The notes under the pieces: generated by a model | What the model was told of the DNA's origin: nothing | The model's input: the letters and a program-made list of their open reading frames with translations, nothing else | Databases searched by the model: none | Part shown: piece by piece, positions 18,546 to 25,723 of the stretch | How the letters are laid out: each line of letters opens with the position of its first letter | Position numbering within the stretch: the first letter of the stretch is position 1 | Made by a program: the position numbers and the translations under genes | Origin: an uncultured Prevotella sp. | Lineage (GTDB): Bacteria; Bacteroidota; Bacteroidia; Bacteroidales; Bacteroidaceae | Reading direction: 5' to 3' | NCBI GenBank assembly: GCA_902491375.1 | Contig: CABUHE010000023.1 | Location: forward strand, 1-31,738 | DNA: 31,738 nt

Positions 18546-18880
18546 TATCTTTACCTTACCATAAAAACACCAGCATCACATCGGCAGACATACGCCATCA
18601 CCGCAACACCATAAATATATAACCTCACAGCATGTCGCTGCGCCGCTGTCAGTTTAAGGCTCAAACGCACACCGAAAGAGCATCATCCAGCCCTCAAAAC
18701 ACCACCTTCCGCAATGCCGTAGAGGCTCTTTCACAGCACGATATTCAGGCTTGAAATATGTAATATAAGAAAAACACGGTTTCAGATTTCACATTTTAAT
18801 AAAATTCGCACTTATAAGAAGTAATATTTATTCAAATAATTGATTTTTATATACAAATATAATATTTTTCATAAAAATTC
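18546..18880. other. Intergenic stretch between the tandem paralogues
   Basis: No gene or RNA recognised. The right part from about 18770 is AT-rich and leads into the duplicated promoter; the left part is unique filler. Confidence 0.5.
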
Positions 18881-18911
18881 TTTGCGGTAAATAAAATAAT
18901 GTCTATATTTG
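18881..18911 (+). promoter_or_regulatory. Promoter of tandem paralogue 2
   Basis: TTTG at 18881-18884, 19 bases, TATATTTG at 18904-18911, matching the layout of the promoter at 17207-17237. Confidence 0.82.
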
Positions 18912-18972
18912 CCACATAGAAATTACAATTTCTACTTGTTCACCGATGTTTAACATTTAAATTAGAAGCACT

Positions 18973-20136
18973 ATGAGAAAAATTTACATCACCACCATCG
19001 CAGCACTCCTACTCTCATCTGCCTCATTTGCTCAACAGTATGAATACAAACTGACTGAGATGAACTCAAAAATGGTGCCAGACAACTGCAAGTACATGTA
19101 TGACGAAGAAAACGGCCGGCTCGACAGCACGAACCACTACTATGAGCTTGACGGATACGTGTACGACTGCGCCTATAAATACGTGTATGACGAGAACGGC
19201 AACGAGATACTCGAGAAGGGCTATCAGAAGTTCGAGGGCGACGACTTCTACACATACTCAATGCAGATAAGATACACATACGACGAACAGGGACGACTGG
19301 CAAGCCGCACCAACTTCAATCTCGACTTCGACCGCGTGAACTTCATGCTCGGCGGTGTGTATGAGTATGTTTACGAAGGCGACAGACTCGTGCAGCGCAA
19401 CACATACTGGGACGAGGAACGTACAGACAAGTTTGAGGAAGTAATATACACCTACGACGACAAGGGAAGACTGGCGGAGGAAAACTACTACTCATCATTC
19501 TTCGGCGGAGAGATGGAATTCTCAAACGGCTACAAATACGTCTACGACGACCAAAACAGAGTAGTCGAGAAGCTGAGCACTATGTTAGACCTCATGACTT
19601 ATGAAATAATCGAAGCAGGAGGCGAGGTGTACAATTACAACGAGGACGGCAACATTGTTGAATGGTTCAAGTACAGCGACTCAAAAGACGACCCTACACA
19701 GCGCGAGCTTTACACTTTCGACACTACTCTCGAAGCCGCAAAGACGCTCTATCCGATTGAAAACGAATGGCAGGGTACCGTTTATCTCAACTCAAAGAAC
19801 GCCATCCTTAGCGACACAATCTACGCAAGCGACTGGTTCACAGGCGAACTCGGACTTTATGACATCTTTGAAATGAAATACGAGCCGGTAATAACAACAG
19901 GCATCAACACCGTTCGCCCTGGCACACAGACAATGATGCAGGTAAGCTATGACAACGAGACCGTACGTCTGACAGGCGTAAAGGACAACGAGCAAGTACG
20001 CGTCTACAACGCTTCAGGACTAATGATGAACATGAAGAACTACAGCTCTAAGGACGGCATCGACCTGAGCAGCATGCCAAGCGGAGCATACATCATCTCA
20101 ACAAAACACGGCTCAGTAAAAGTCTGGAAGAAATAA
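18973..20136 (+). CDS. Secreted YD-repeat-like protein with T9SS-like tail, paralogue 2
   Basis: Tandem duplicate of the preceding gene with exactly the same length (387 residues). The signal peptide MRKIYITTIAALLLSSASFA and start of the mature protein (QQYEYKLTEMNSK) are almost identical. YD-like motifs recur (YTYDEQGRLASR, YTYDDKGRLAEE, YVYDDQNRVVEK). The C-terminal sorting-like domain is the best conserved part (VRLTGVKDNEQVRVY, ending GSVKVWKK). The middle, about residues 230-290, has diverged most. By eye roughly two thirds to three quarters of residues agree. The copied promoter and terminator indicate duplication of the whole transcription unit. Confidence 0.75.
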   Translation: MRKIYITTIAALLLSSASFAQQYEYKLTEMNSKMVPDNCKYMYDEENGRLDSTNHYYELDGYVYDCAYKYVYDENGNEILEKGYQKFEGDDFYTYSMQIRYTYDEQGRLASRTNFNLDFDRVNFMLGGVYEYVYEGDRLVQRNTYWDEERTDKFEEVIYTYDDKGRLAEENYYSSFFGGEMEFSNGYKYVYDDQNRVVEKLSTMLDLMTYEIIEAGGEVYNYNEDGNIVEWFKYSDSKDDPTQRELYTFDTTLEAAKTLYPIENEWQGTVYLNSKNAILSDTIYASDWFTGELGLYDIFEMKYEPVITTGINTVRPGTQTMMQVSYDNETVRLTGVKDNEQVRVYNASGLMMNMKNYSSKDGIDLSSMPSGAYIISTKHGSVKVWKK

Positions 20137-20166
20137 AGATTCTCTCATAACAGTAAATTAAGATTA

Positions 20167-20215
20167 GCGTCCGCAGACGTTCCATAACAATGGAACACGT
20201 CTGCGGACGCGATTT
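20167..20215 (+). terminator. Terminator of tandem paralogue 2
   Basis: GCGTCCGCAGACG pairs with CGTCTGCGGACGC, with an additional TTCCA/TGGAA inner stem, followed by GATTTTC. It is a copy of the terminator after paralogue 1. Confidence 0.82.
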
Positions 20216-20320
20216 TCATATTTACACAATATTGTAAAAATGTTTTTCTTGTATCTTAATCCGTTACAATATAAACGCTTACAGAGCCTCAACAGGCACG
20301 CTGAAGCGTATTGTCAAGTC

Positions 20321-20872
20321 TTAAACAGACTGACGCTCTGACGCCTTAATATAGGCCTGGGCGAAGTGCCAGACCACTATTCCGGCAGTAACCGACACGT
20401 TGAGCGAATGCTTAGTGCCAAACTGCGGTATCTCAATGCAGCCGTCACAGGCGTCGACAACATCCTGACGCACGCCCTTGACCTCATTTCCCAGCACCAC
20501 GGCGTAGCCTGCACACGGCTCCGGCTCAAATCCGTTGAGCATCGTGCTGCCCTCACACTGCTCCACAGCCATCACCCTTACGCCGCGCTCCTGAAGTTCC
20601 TTGACAGCATCCAGCGCCGAATCGAAGTATCGCCAGCTTACGCTGTCCTCGGCTCCGAGCGCCGTTTTGTGTATCTCTGGATGCGGCGGTACGGCCGTTA
20701 TGCCGCAAAGCCAAACGGCCTCAACGCGGAAAGCGTCGCACGAACGCAGCACCGAACCCACGTTGTACATACTCCTGACGTCGTCGAGCACCACCGTCAG
20801 CGGCATCTTCTCCGAACTCTTGAACTCGTCGACAGTAAGACGGTTCATCTCCGTAACCTTTAATTTACGCAT
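20321..20872 (-). CDS. SpoU/TrmH-family RNA 2'-O-methyltransferase
   Basis: SPOUT-fold RNA ribose methyltransferase of 183 residues. The three family motifs are present: motif 1 MYNVGSVLRSCDAF (about 35-48), motif 2 VVLGNEVKGVRQDV (about 126-139) and motif 3 IEIPQFGTKHSLNVSVTAGI (about 147-166), which together form the knotted SAM site. It lacks the N-terminal RNA-binding extension of RlmB/TrmH-type enzymes, as many short SpoU proteins do. The target (tRNA or rRNA position) cannot be assigned. It lies downstream of sufE across an AT-rich repeat patch. Confidence 0.9.
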   Translation of the reverse strand: MRKLKVTEMNRLTVDEFKSSEKMPLTVVLDDVRSMYNVGSVLRSCDAFRVEAVWLCGITAVPPHPEIHKTALGAEDSVSWRYFDSALDAVKELQERGVRVMAVEQCEGSTMLNGFEPEPCAGYAVVLGNEVKGVRQDVVDACDGCIEIPQFGTKHSLNVSVTAGIVVWHFAQAYIKASERQSV

Positions 20873-20881
20873 AGCACATTC

Positions 20882-21063
20882 GTGAATTAAAAATTAAAGA
20901 TTAAAAGTTAAAATTCCACTTCACAATCTCCGAATCATAATCCATTAATCATGGAATCGTGAAACGAAGTTCGGCGCAAGCCAATTATGAATTATGAATT
21001 CTTAATTATGAACTATAAATTGTAATTTATGAATTCTTAATTGTGAATTATGAATTAAAAAAA
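20882..21063. repeat. AT-rich repeat patch
   Basis: This contains repeated words AATTAAAAATTAAA, AATTATGAATTATGAATT and CTTAATTATGAA-like variants on both strands, filling the space between sufE and the methyltransferase gene. A central, less repetitive part (20915-20980) interrupts it. The same word family occurs in miaB (1636-1679), and a short related stretch lies at 21496-21541. Confidence 0.7.
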
Positions 21064-21489
21064 TTACTTATTTCCCATTGTGCTGAACGCCACGGCATAC
21101 ACCCTTATCTGCTTAATCATGGCCAGCAGACCGTTTGAACGGGTTGGTGAAAGATGATCTTTCAGACCGATGCGCTCGATGAAATAAAGGTCGGCGTCGA
21201 TAATCTCCTTAGGAGTATGTCCGCTCAACACGCGGATAAGCAGCGCGATAATGCCTTTAACGATGAGCGCGTCGCTCTCTGCCGTGAAATAAATCTTGCC
21301 GTCCTTATAGTCAGCCTGAAGCCACACACGGCTCTGACAGCCGTCAATAAGATTGCTCTCGGTCTTGTATTTATCGTCGAACGGTTTCAGCTCGTTGCCC
21401 AAATCTATAAGCAACTGATACTTGTCCATCCAGTCTGTGAAGTCAGAAAACTCCTCAATGACTTCGTCTTGTGCTTCGTTTATTGTCAT
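21064..21489 (-). CDS. sufE: Cysteine desulfuration protein SufE
   Basis: SufE accepts sulfane sulfur from the SufS cysteine desulfurase for iron-sulfur cluster assembly. At 141 residues it is the usual length. The active cysteine is C51 in NLIDGCQSRVWL, and the C-terminal helix includes HLSPTRSNGLLAMI. The gene lies between U32 and SpoU-type genes; no other suf genes are in the window. Both flanks contain AT-rich repeat sequence. Confidence 0.95.
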   Translation of the reverse strand: MTINEAQDEVIEEFSDFTDWMDKYQLLIDLGNELKPFDDKYKTESNLIDGCQSRVWLQADYKDGKIYFTAESDALIVKGIIALLIRVLSGHTPKEIIDADLYFIERIGLKDHLSPTRSNGLLAMIKQIRVYAVAFSTMGNK

Positions 21490-21541
21490 AATATATTATT
21501 CCCGATTAATTTTCAGTTATCAATTTCTGATTGTTAATTAT

Positions 21542-22801
21542 TCAATCCTTGCTCTCCACCTTGACAATCTTGAAGAGCTTGTCGCTCGGACGCACCTTGT
21601 CAGGCACTTTAAACGATACGCGGGTGCCCTTCTGCGCAGTCTCTACGGCGTGCGTGTCGTCGTGTATTTCTTCCACGGTAACATAAATAACGCCGGTTGT
21701 CGGCCCTGTGATGAGCATCTTGTCGCCGACAGAGAACTCGCAGGCCTCGCATGAGAACTCGGCCACACCGAGCTTTGAGAAGTATTTCACGCCACGGCCT
21801 ACATACACTTTGCGCTCGGTAGCGTTAGAACCGTAGTTCTTGTTCCACTCGCCCAGGCGCTGTCCCTGATAATATCCGTCCCAGAATCCGCGGTTGAACA
21901 CGGTTGCAAGCCGCTTGTCCCAATCGTCTTTCTTCTCGTCGGTGAATGTTCCGTCGAGCACGCTCTGTATGGCTTCCTTGTAACATTTCACCACGGTGTA
22001 GACATACTCAGGTCCGCGCGCCCTGCCTTCTATCTTGAACACACGCACTCCTGCCTTCATCATACGGTCGATGAAGCGCACCGTCTTCAAGTCTTTCGGA
22101 CTCATGATATATTTGTTGTCAATCTCAAGCTGAGTGCCCGTCTCGTTGTCGGTTACGGTGTATGAGCGTCTGCATATCTGCATACACTCGCCGCGGTTGG
22201 CAGAGCGTCCGGCGTTGTCGAGGCTCATATAGCACTTGCCGCTTACCGCCATGCACAGCGCGCCGTGGCAGAACATCTCTATCCTTATCTGCTGTCCCGA
22301 CGGACCGCATACGTTGCGCTCGGCTATCTGCTCATGAATCCTGGTTACCTGGTCCATGTTCAGCTCGCGCGCCAGCACTGCCACGTCGGCAAACTGGGCG
22401 TAGAACTGCAACGCCTCTATGTTGCTTATGTTGAGCTGAGTTGACAGATGCACCTCCACGCCCACCTTGCGGCAGTAGGTTATTACGGCCATGTCGCTCG
22501 CTATTACGGCCGAGATGCCGGCCTCTTTGGCTGCATCAACAATCTCGTGCATGTCGTCAATGTCGGCGTCATAGATTATCGTGTTCACCGTCAGGTAAGT
22601 CTTAATGCCGTGAGCGGCGCACGTCGATGCAATCTCGCGCAGGTCGTCTATGGTAAACGTGTTGGCAGAGTGCGCTCTCATGTTGAGCCTGCCTATGCCG
22701 AAATATATCGAGCCTGCGCCTGCCTGTATGGCTGCCTGCAAACTCTCGCGGCTGCCCACGGGCGCCATTATCTCAAAGTCGTCGATAGTCTCTTTCATCA
22801 T
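21542..22801 (-). CDS. U32 peptidase-family protein (TrhP/RlhA-like)
   Basis: Protein of 419 residues in the U32 family, whose studied bacterial members (RlhA, TrhP/YegQ) act in hydroxylation of tRNA or rRNA rather than proteolysis. The N-terminus MAPVGSRESLQAAIQAGAGSIYFG and the family's cysteine cluster (C in HGALC, GKC, GEC and QIC, about residues 176-209) are present, followed by MSPKDLKTVRFIDRMMKAGV and the family motif VFKIEGRARGPEYV. A C-terminal beta-barrel-like domain follows. It starts only 43 bases after the tracrRNA terminator on the same strand and no independent promoter is obvious, so some read-through from the tracrRNA promoter is conceivable. Confidence 0.88.
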   Translation of the reverse strand: MMKETIDDFEIMAPVGSRESLQAAIQAGAGSIYFGIGRLNMRAHSANTFTIDDLREIASTCAAHGIKTYLTVNTIIYDADIDDMHEIVDAAKEAGISAVIASDMAVITYCRKVGVEVHLSTQLNISNIEALQFYAQFADVAVLARELNMDQVTRIHEQIAERNVCGPSGQQIRIEMFCHGALCMAVSGKCYMSLDNAGRSANRGECMQICRRSYTVTDNETGTQLEIDNKYIMSPKDLKTVRFIDRMMKAGVRVFKIEGRARGPEYVYTVVKCYKEAIQSVLDGTFTDEKKDDWDKRLATVFNRGFWDGYYQGQRLGEWNKNYGSNATERKVYVGRGVKYFSKLGVAEFSCEACEFSVGDKMLITGPTTGVIYVTVEEIHDDTHAVETAQKGTRVSFKVPDKVRPSDKLFKIVKVESKD

Positions 22802-22808
22802 TCATCCT

Positions 22809-22823
22809 ACGGGTGGACTCCAC
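22809..22823. repeat. Short hairpin before the U32 gene
   Basis: GGGTGG-ACT-CCACCC is a 6-bp perfect stem between the tracrRNA terminator and the U32 start codon. On the + strand it is followed by a T-rich run. Role unknown. Confidence 0.4.
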
Positions 22824-22844
22824 CCACTCTTTTTAAGTAAAACT

Positions 22845-22930
22845 AAAAAATCCCCGCCGTTAAAGGACGACGGGGCAACCTAATGTCTTCACAACGGAAT
22901 AATCCTTATTGTGATTTGCTTAAAATTCTG
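22845..22930 (-). ncRNA. tracrRNA of the type II-C CRISPR system
   Basis: Read on the - strand, an anti-repeat (22927-22909, AATTTTAAGCAAATCACAA) is followed by the nexus region with TAAGGATTATTCCG and TTGTG. This closely resembles the ACAAUAAGG-stem-CCG core of type II-C tracrRNAs such as that of Neisseria. A 9-bp terminator stem (22875-22852) with a CCTTTA loop follows, then six U. A consensus promoter sits directly upstream (22965-22935). Predicted length is about 86 nt. It would pair with crRNA repeats beginning GTTGTGATTTGCTT and guide the Cas9 at 25720. It is divergent from cas9 and 2.8 kb away, with a TPR gene between. Identification rests on anti-repeat, nexus, promoter and terminator in the right order; the array itself is not visible. 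Confidence 0.85.
22852..22875 (-). terminator. Rho-independent terminator of tracrRNA
   Basis: CCCCGTCGT pairs with ACGGCGGGG (one G-U) around CCTTTA, followed on the - strand by A and six T (22851-22845). Confidence 0.88.
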
Positions 22931-22934
22931 TCCG

Positions 22935-22965
22935 CAAAGATACGAATAAAATGCTTATACTCAAA
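22935..22965 (-). promoter_or_regulatory. tracrRNA promoter
   Basis: On the - strand TTTG (22965-22962), exactly 19 bases, TATCTTTG (22942-22935). This matches the Bacteroidota sigma consensus and places the transcript start at about 22930, at the beginning of the anti-repeat. Confidence 0.85.
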
Positions 22966-23221
22966 CAGTTTTTTATATTTTTATCATATTTAAGCGATGT
23001 ATGCGCCGACGGTCAGACTGCTTATCACTGCAATCGTTCTGCCATAACGCAGACAGACGGGTATGGCTTTGTAAAAAGCGATACCGTTAAAGCCAATATA
23101 CTGCGACAACTTATTCTCTGTTTAAGGCCAAGCCGTGCCGTCAGTCAGCCTTATGTAAAGAGAAATACACAACTGCACGAGTTCCAACTTACGGCATACG
23201 ACTGCGCTGTAACCACTCCTT
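22966..23221. other. Stretch between tracrRNA and the TPR gene
   Basis: No gene recognised. A 101-codon open frame on the + strand (22951-23256) crosses the tracrRNA promoter and the end of the TPR gene and has no protein-like features. No strong terminator for the TPR gene is visible. Confidence 0.5.
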
Positions 23222-24328
23222 TCAATCCATCGGCAGGCCGATTATCGCGCCTTTGAAGTCTTCTTTCACTCCTACTACGGCCTCGGCCTGACTCACCATC
23301 TGTTTCAGATTGTCGTTCTGCTCTACTTTTGCGGCCATACTCAGAAAAGTCCTGTAATAGGCTTTTTCCTTGTCGTGCCAGCCCACAAGACCGTAGGCCT
23401 GCGCCGTGTTGAATATTGTCGCCATGCTGTTGCGGTTCAGTTTCAGCGCATCACGCCATTCGTATATTGCCGACCAGTAATTACCCTGCTTGTAATAGCC
23501 CTCGCCCAAGGCGCGCTTCACAATGAACATTACAGTATGGTCGGGCTCCAGCAGTGCGCAGGCTTTTTGCAGATAGCCTATGCCCTCGGCCACGCTGTCC
23601 ATGTCGACGCACACGATGCCAAGGCGGTAAAGGCATCCGGCATACTTCATCTTGCTCTTCCGTGCAGCCGCCGTCAGCCACTCGCGCGCCTGCGGAGCAT
23701 CGCCTGTCTGCATGTAAGCCATGCCGAGCGAATAGACAACGTTGTAGGTAGAGTCGCCAAGCTCCAGCAGTCTGCGGTACGACTTTATCGCCTTGCCGTA
23801 GTCTTTCAGCAGAAAATTGGCGTCGGCATATTCGCGCAGCACGGGAATACACGTCGAGTCTGTCTGCAAATACCTGGCAGTAAGGTCGTAAGCCTTTTGC
23901 GGCTGATTGTATTTCTCGCCGTTGTATATCTTCGCGACGTAAGCCGTAACCGTGCCGTCCATCCTGCATCTGCCCAATATCGCCTTGCCCCATTCTATCT
24001 GTTTCGCCATGTTGTCCAGACAGCCGTAGCTGTCAAACAGGCAGCGCATCTGCTCAATGCTCAGACTGTCAGGGCTTTTCCGTGCCGTACTTTCAAGCAG
24101 AGAAACGCATTTGCGGTATTCGCCACGCATAAAATTGCACTTCGCCATTTTCGCTTTAAGCCTTGCCGAACTGTCTGTCCGCAGAGCCTCGCCGTAATAT
24201 TTCATCGCGTTGAACGTATCGTTCAGCTTCATGCAGCTGTCGCCCAGCGCTTCCGTCACGGTGCCGTCAGCCCAGGCCGTGCCAGCCGTCAGAATCAAAA
24301 TAAACAGTATAAGATTTATCCTTTTCAT
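23222..24328 (-). CDS. Secreted tetratricopeptide-repeat protein
   Basis: Protein of 368 residues with signal peptide MKRINLILFILILTAGTAWA (then DGTV) followed by tetratricopeptide-like helical pairs through most of the chain, for example YGEALRTDSSARLKAKMAKC, YGKAIKSYRRLLELGDSTYN, LGMAYMQTGDAPQAREWLTA and GYYKQGNYWSAIYEWRDALK. No enzymatic domain is seen, so a protein-protein scaffold in the periplasm or envelope is likely. It lies inside the CRISPR-Cas locus, between tracrRNA and cas9, but an exported protein is unlikely to take part in interference. A good -7 box on the same strand at 24574-24581 suggests a leader of about 240 bases. Confidence 0.82.
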   Translation of the reverse strand: MKRINLILFILILTAGTAWADGTVTEALGDSCMKLNDTFNAMKYYGEALRTDSSARLKAKMAKCNFMRGEYRKCVSLLESTARKSPDSLSIEQMRCLFDSYGCLDNMAKQIEWGKAILGRCRMDGTVTAYVAKIYNGEKYNQPQKAYDLTARYLQTDSTCIPVLREYADANFLLKDYGKAIKSYRRLLELGDSTYNVVYSLGMAYMQTGDAPQAREWLTAAARKSKMKYAGCLYRLGIVCVDMDSVAEGIGYLQKACALLEPDHTVMFIVKRALGEGYYKQGNYWSAIYEWRDALKLNRNSMATIFNTAQAYGLVGWHDKEKAYYRTFLSMAAKVEQNDNLKQMVSQAEAVVGVKEDFKGAIIGLPMD

Positions 24329-25537
24329 GCCATAAATGTTTTTCTATTTAACAATCAGTTGCCTGCCTACCTGCCGACAGCCGTACATTAAGCTGACGCC
24401 TGGCGTATTTCACTGAAAAATTCAATACCTCAGACATTACTCCTGCCGTCATTCTCACGCCTGTCTGGCAGAATAATCATCTCCGTTTTTACCACAAACG
24501 GCGACAGGCAGAAGCGGCGCAGCACATCAAACAGTTATCGCATCAGCAACGCCCGGCTGCATCCGGCATATTGCAAAGATAGAAAAAATATAATCATTCA
24601 AGGCTAAATTTCATATATTTAACTAAGTATTTTAGTTATAAATACCTTTAACGCTTAATTCAAAATCATTCATCAGAAAAATCTGCTATCATTTTGCACG
24701 ATAAAGTTTACAAATCAGCCGACAATAAAGCGCAAACAATCAAAACCGCACGAAAACTGCCTTATAGGATTACACATTGACATCCGAATCCTGTAACGAC
24801 CTATTTGGACATATCATAAAACACCTCTTGTCCTCACCTGCAATTAATCCTGCATTCACATAACTATCAGAACGGCAATCCGCTCCACACAGTTACGTTC
24901 ATAGCCTCCCAAATTAACCTAAAACCAAGACACAACCGACATACATCACGACGGTAAAAACTTATGACAAAAACATTTTCCAATTCAGAAAGGCAAATTT
25001 AAACGAACGTTAAATAACTGATAATTTCAGCGCAACAAAATTAATATTAATTCACAAAATCACCTGAAAACCTCCCTCACTCCTGCCATTTCATCGCCTC
25101 AAACCACAACTTTCAGCCCATGAAATGCCATATTTACACACTGAAACCACACCGTTTTCCGCCCATTATCGGCACAATTAACCTCTTTTTCACATTCAAT
25201 ATTAACCACAAACCACATCAACTTCCTGTCAATCAATGCCTTAACAAATCCCCGACTTTTCCACGTTTTTCGTACCCGAACACAAATATGCGGACAGCAA
25301 ACACATTCTAAGAGCATTAAATAATCGAAAAACAAGAAAAAAGTTTACAATATAGAAGTTCCGAAACTTATGCTCAAGCCATAACAGAAAATCTCATTCT
25401 AAGACTTTGTATACAACTATTTTCCACATAATCATAAAACAACGTTGTTCTCAAATAAAAACAACAGGCAGCATAACGCCTAAGTTTCACAACCTCAAAC
25501 ACTTACACCAACAGGCACGAAAGCGACAAGCACAAAT
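24329..25537. other. Long AT-rich non-coding region upstream of cas9
   Basis: About 1.2 kb without a convincing gene. The first ~240 bases are GC-richer and probably form the leader of the TPR gene. From about 24590 the sequence is AT-rich, A- and C-biased on the + strand, with stops in all frames except two short open frames (25099-25335 -, 25120-25311 +) that overlap and lack protein-like character. No CRISPR repeats were found. Words such as AAACCACA recur three times near 25100-25215 but without regular spacing. Confidence 0.55.
24574..24581 (-). promoter_or_regulatory. Candidate -7 box for the TPR gene
   Basis: TATCTTTG on the - strand followed by CAATATG. The -33 position 19 bases upstream is poor (GCCT), so support is only partial. 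Confidence 0.4.
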
Positions 25538-25552
25538 CCTTTAACTTTTCAC

Positions 25553-25608
25553 CTCTTTACCTTTTTACTCTTTTACCTTTTTACTTTTATACATTTTTAC
25601 CTTTTTAC
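25553..25608 (+). repeat. Octamer tandem repeat at the cas9 promoter
   Basis: Seven consecutive 8-base units with consensus CTTTTTAC (units differ at one to three positions) occupy exactly 56 bases. The tract reaches into the cas9 promoter: its second-last unit supplies the -33 position, and the last unit lies in the spacer. Confidence 0.75.
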
Positions 25609-25625
25609 TTTTTTTATTATCTTTG
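25595..25625 (+). promoter_or_regulatory. cas9 operon promoter
   Basis: TATCTTTG at 25618-25625 is a perfect -7 box; TTTT at 25595-25598 stands at the -33 position with 19-base spacing. Transcription would start about 25631, with a leader of about 90 bases before cas9. Confidence 0.65.
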
Positions 25626-25678
25626 TAATCAGAACTTTGTTATCGCACAAACACGCAGACTGAGAATAAATAATAAAT

Positions 25679-25723
25679 ATGAAGCCAGCATCCGCATGCT
25701 TCAATATAAATAACAAACTATGA
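25679..25723 (+). CDS. 14-codon upstream ORF coupled to cas9
   Basis: A short frame (MKPASACFNINNKL) begins at ATG 25679 inside the predicted cas9 leader and ends with TGA overlapping the cas9 ATG in ATGA. A GAAGC/GCTTC inverted pair (25681-25702) lies at its start. The arrangement suggests translational coupling or a leader peptide, but it may be coincidental; no expression evidence is available from sequence. Confidence 0.35.
   Translation: MKPASACFNINNKL

Noticed and set aside
22951..23256. 101-codon open frame on the + strand between tracrRNA and the TPR gene
   Set aside because: It overlaps the tracrRNA promoter and the 3' end of the TPR gene and has no recognisable protein features.
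23375..24391. 338-codon open frame on the + strand
   Set aside because: It is exactly antisense to the TPR gene, which has a signal peptide and repeat pattern; the + frame has no domain-like features.
24329..24573. Riboswitch in the leader of the TPR gene
   Set aside because: The segment is GC-richer than its surroundings but I could not match it to any known riboswitch core.
25100..25215. Three AAACCACA words considered as degenerate CRISPR repeats
   Set aside because: Only short words match, spacing is irregular, and they do not resemble the repeat predicted from the tracrRNA.
25099..25335. Overlapping small open frames (78 codons -, 63 codons +) upstream of cas9, considered as a small cas-linked or anti-CRISPR gene
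   Set aside because: No promoter, low-complexity AT-driven codons and no helix or motif pattern; neither strand is favoured.
25538..25617. T-rich tract considered as a CRISPR array
   Set aside because: Units are 8 bases with no spacers; it is a simple tandem repeat.
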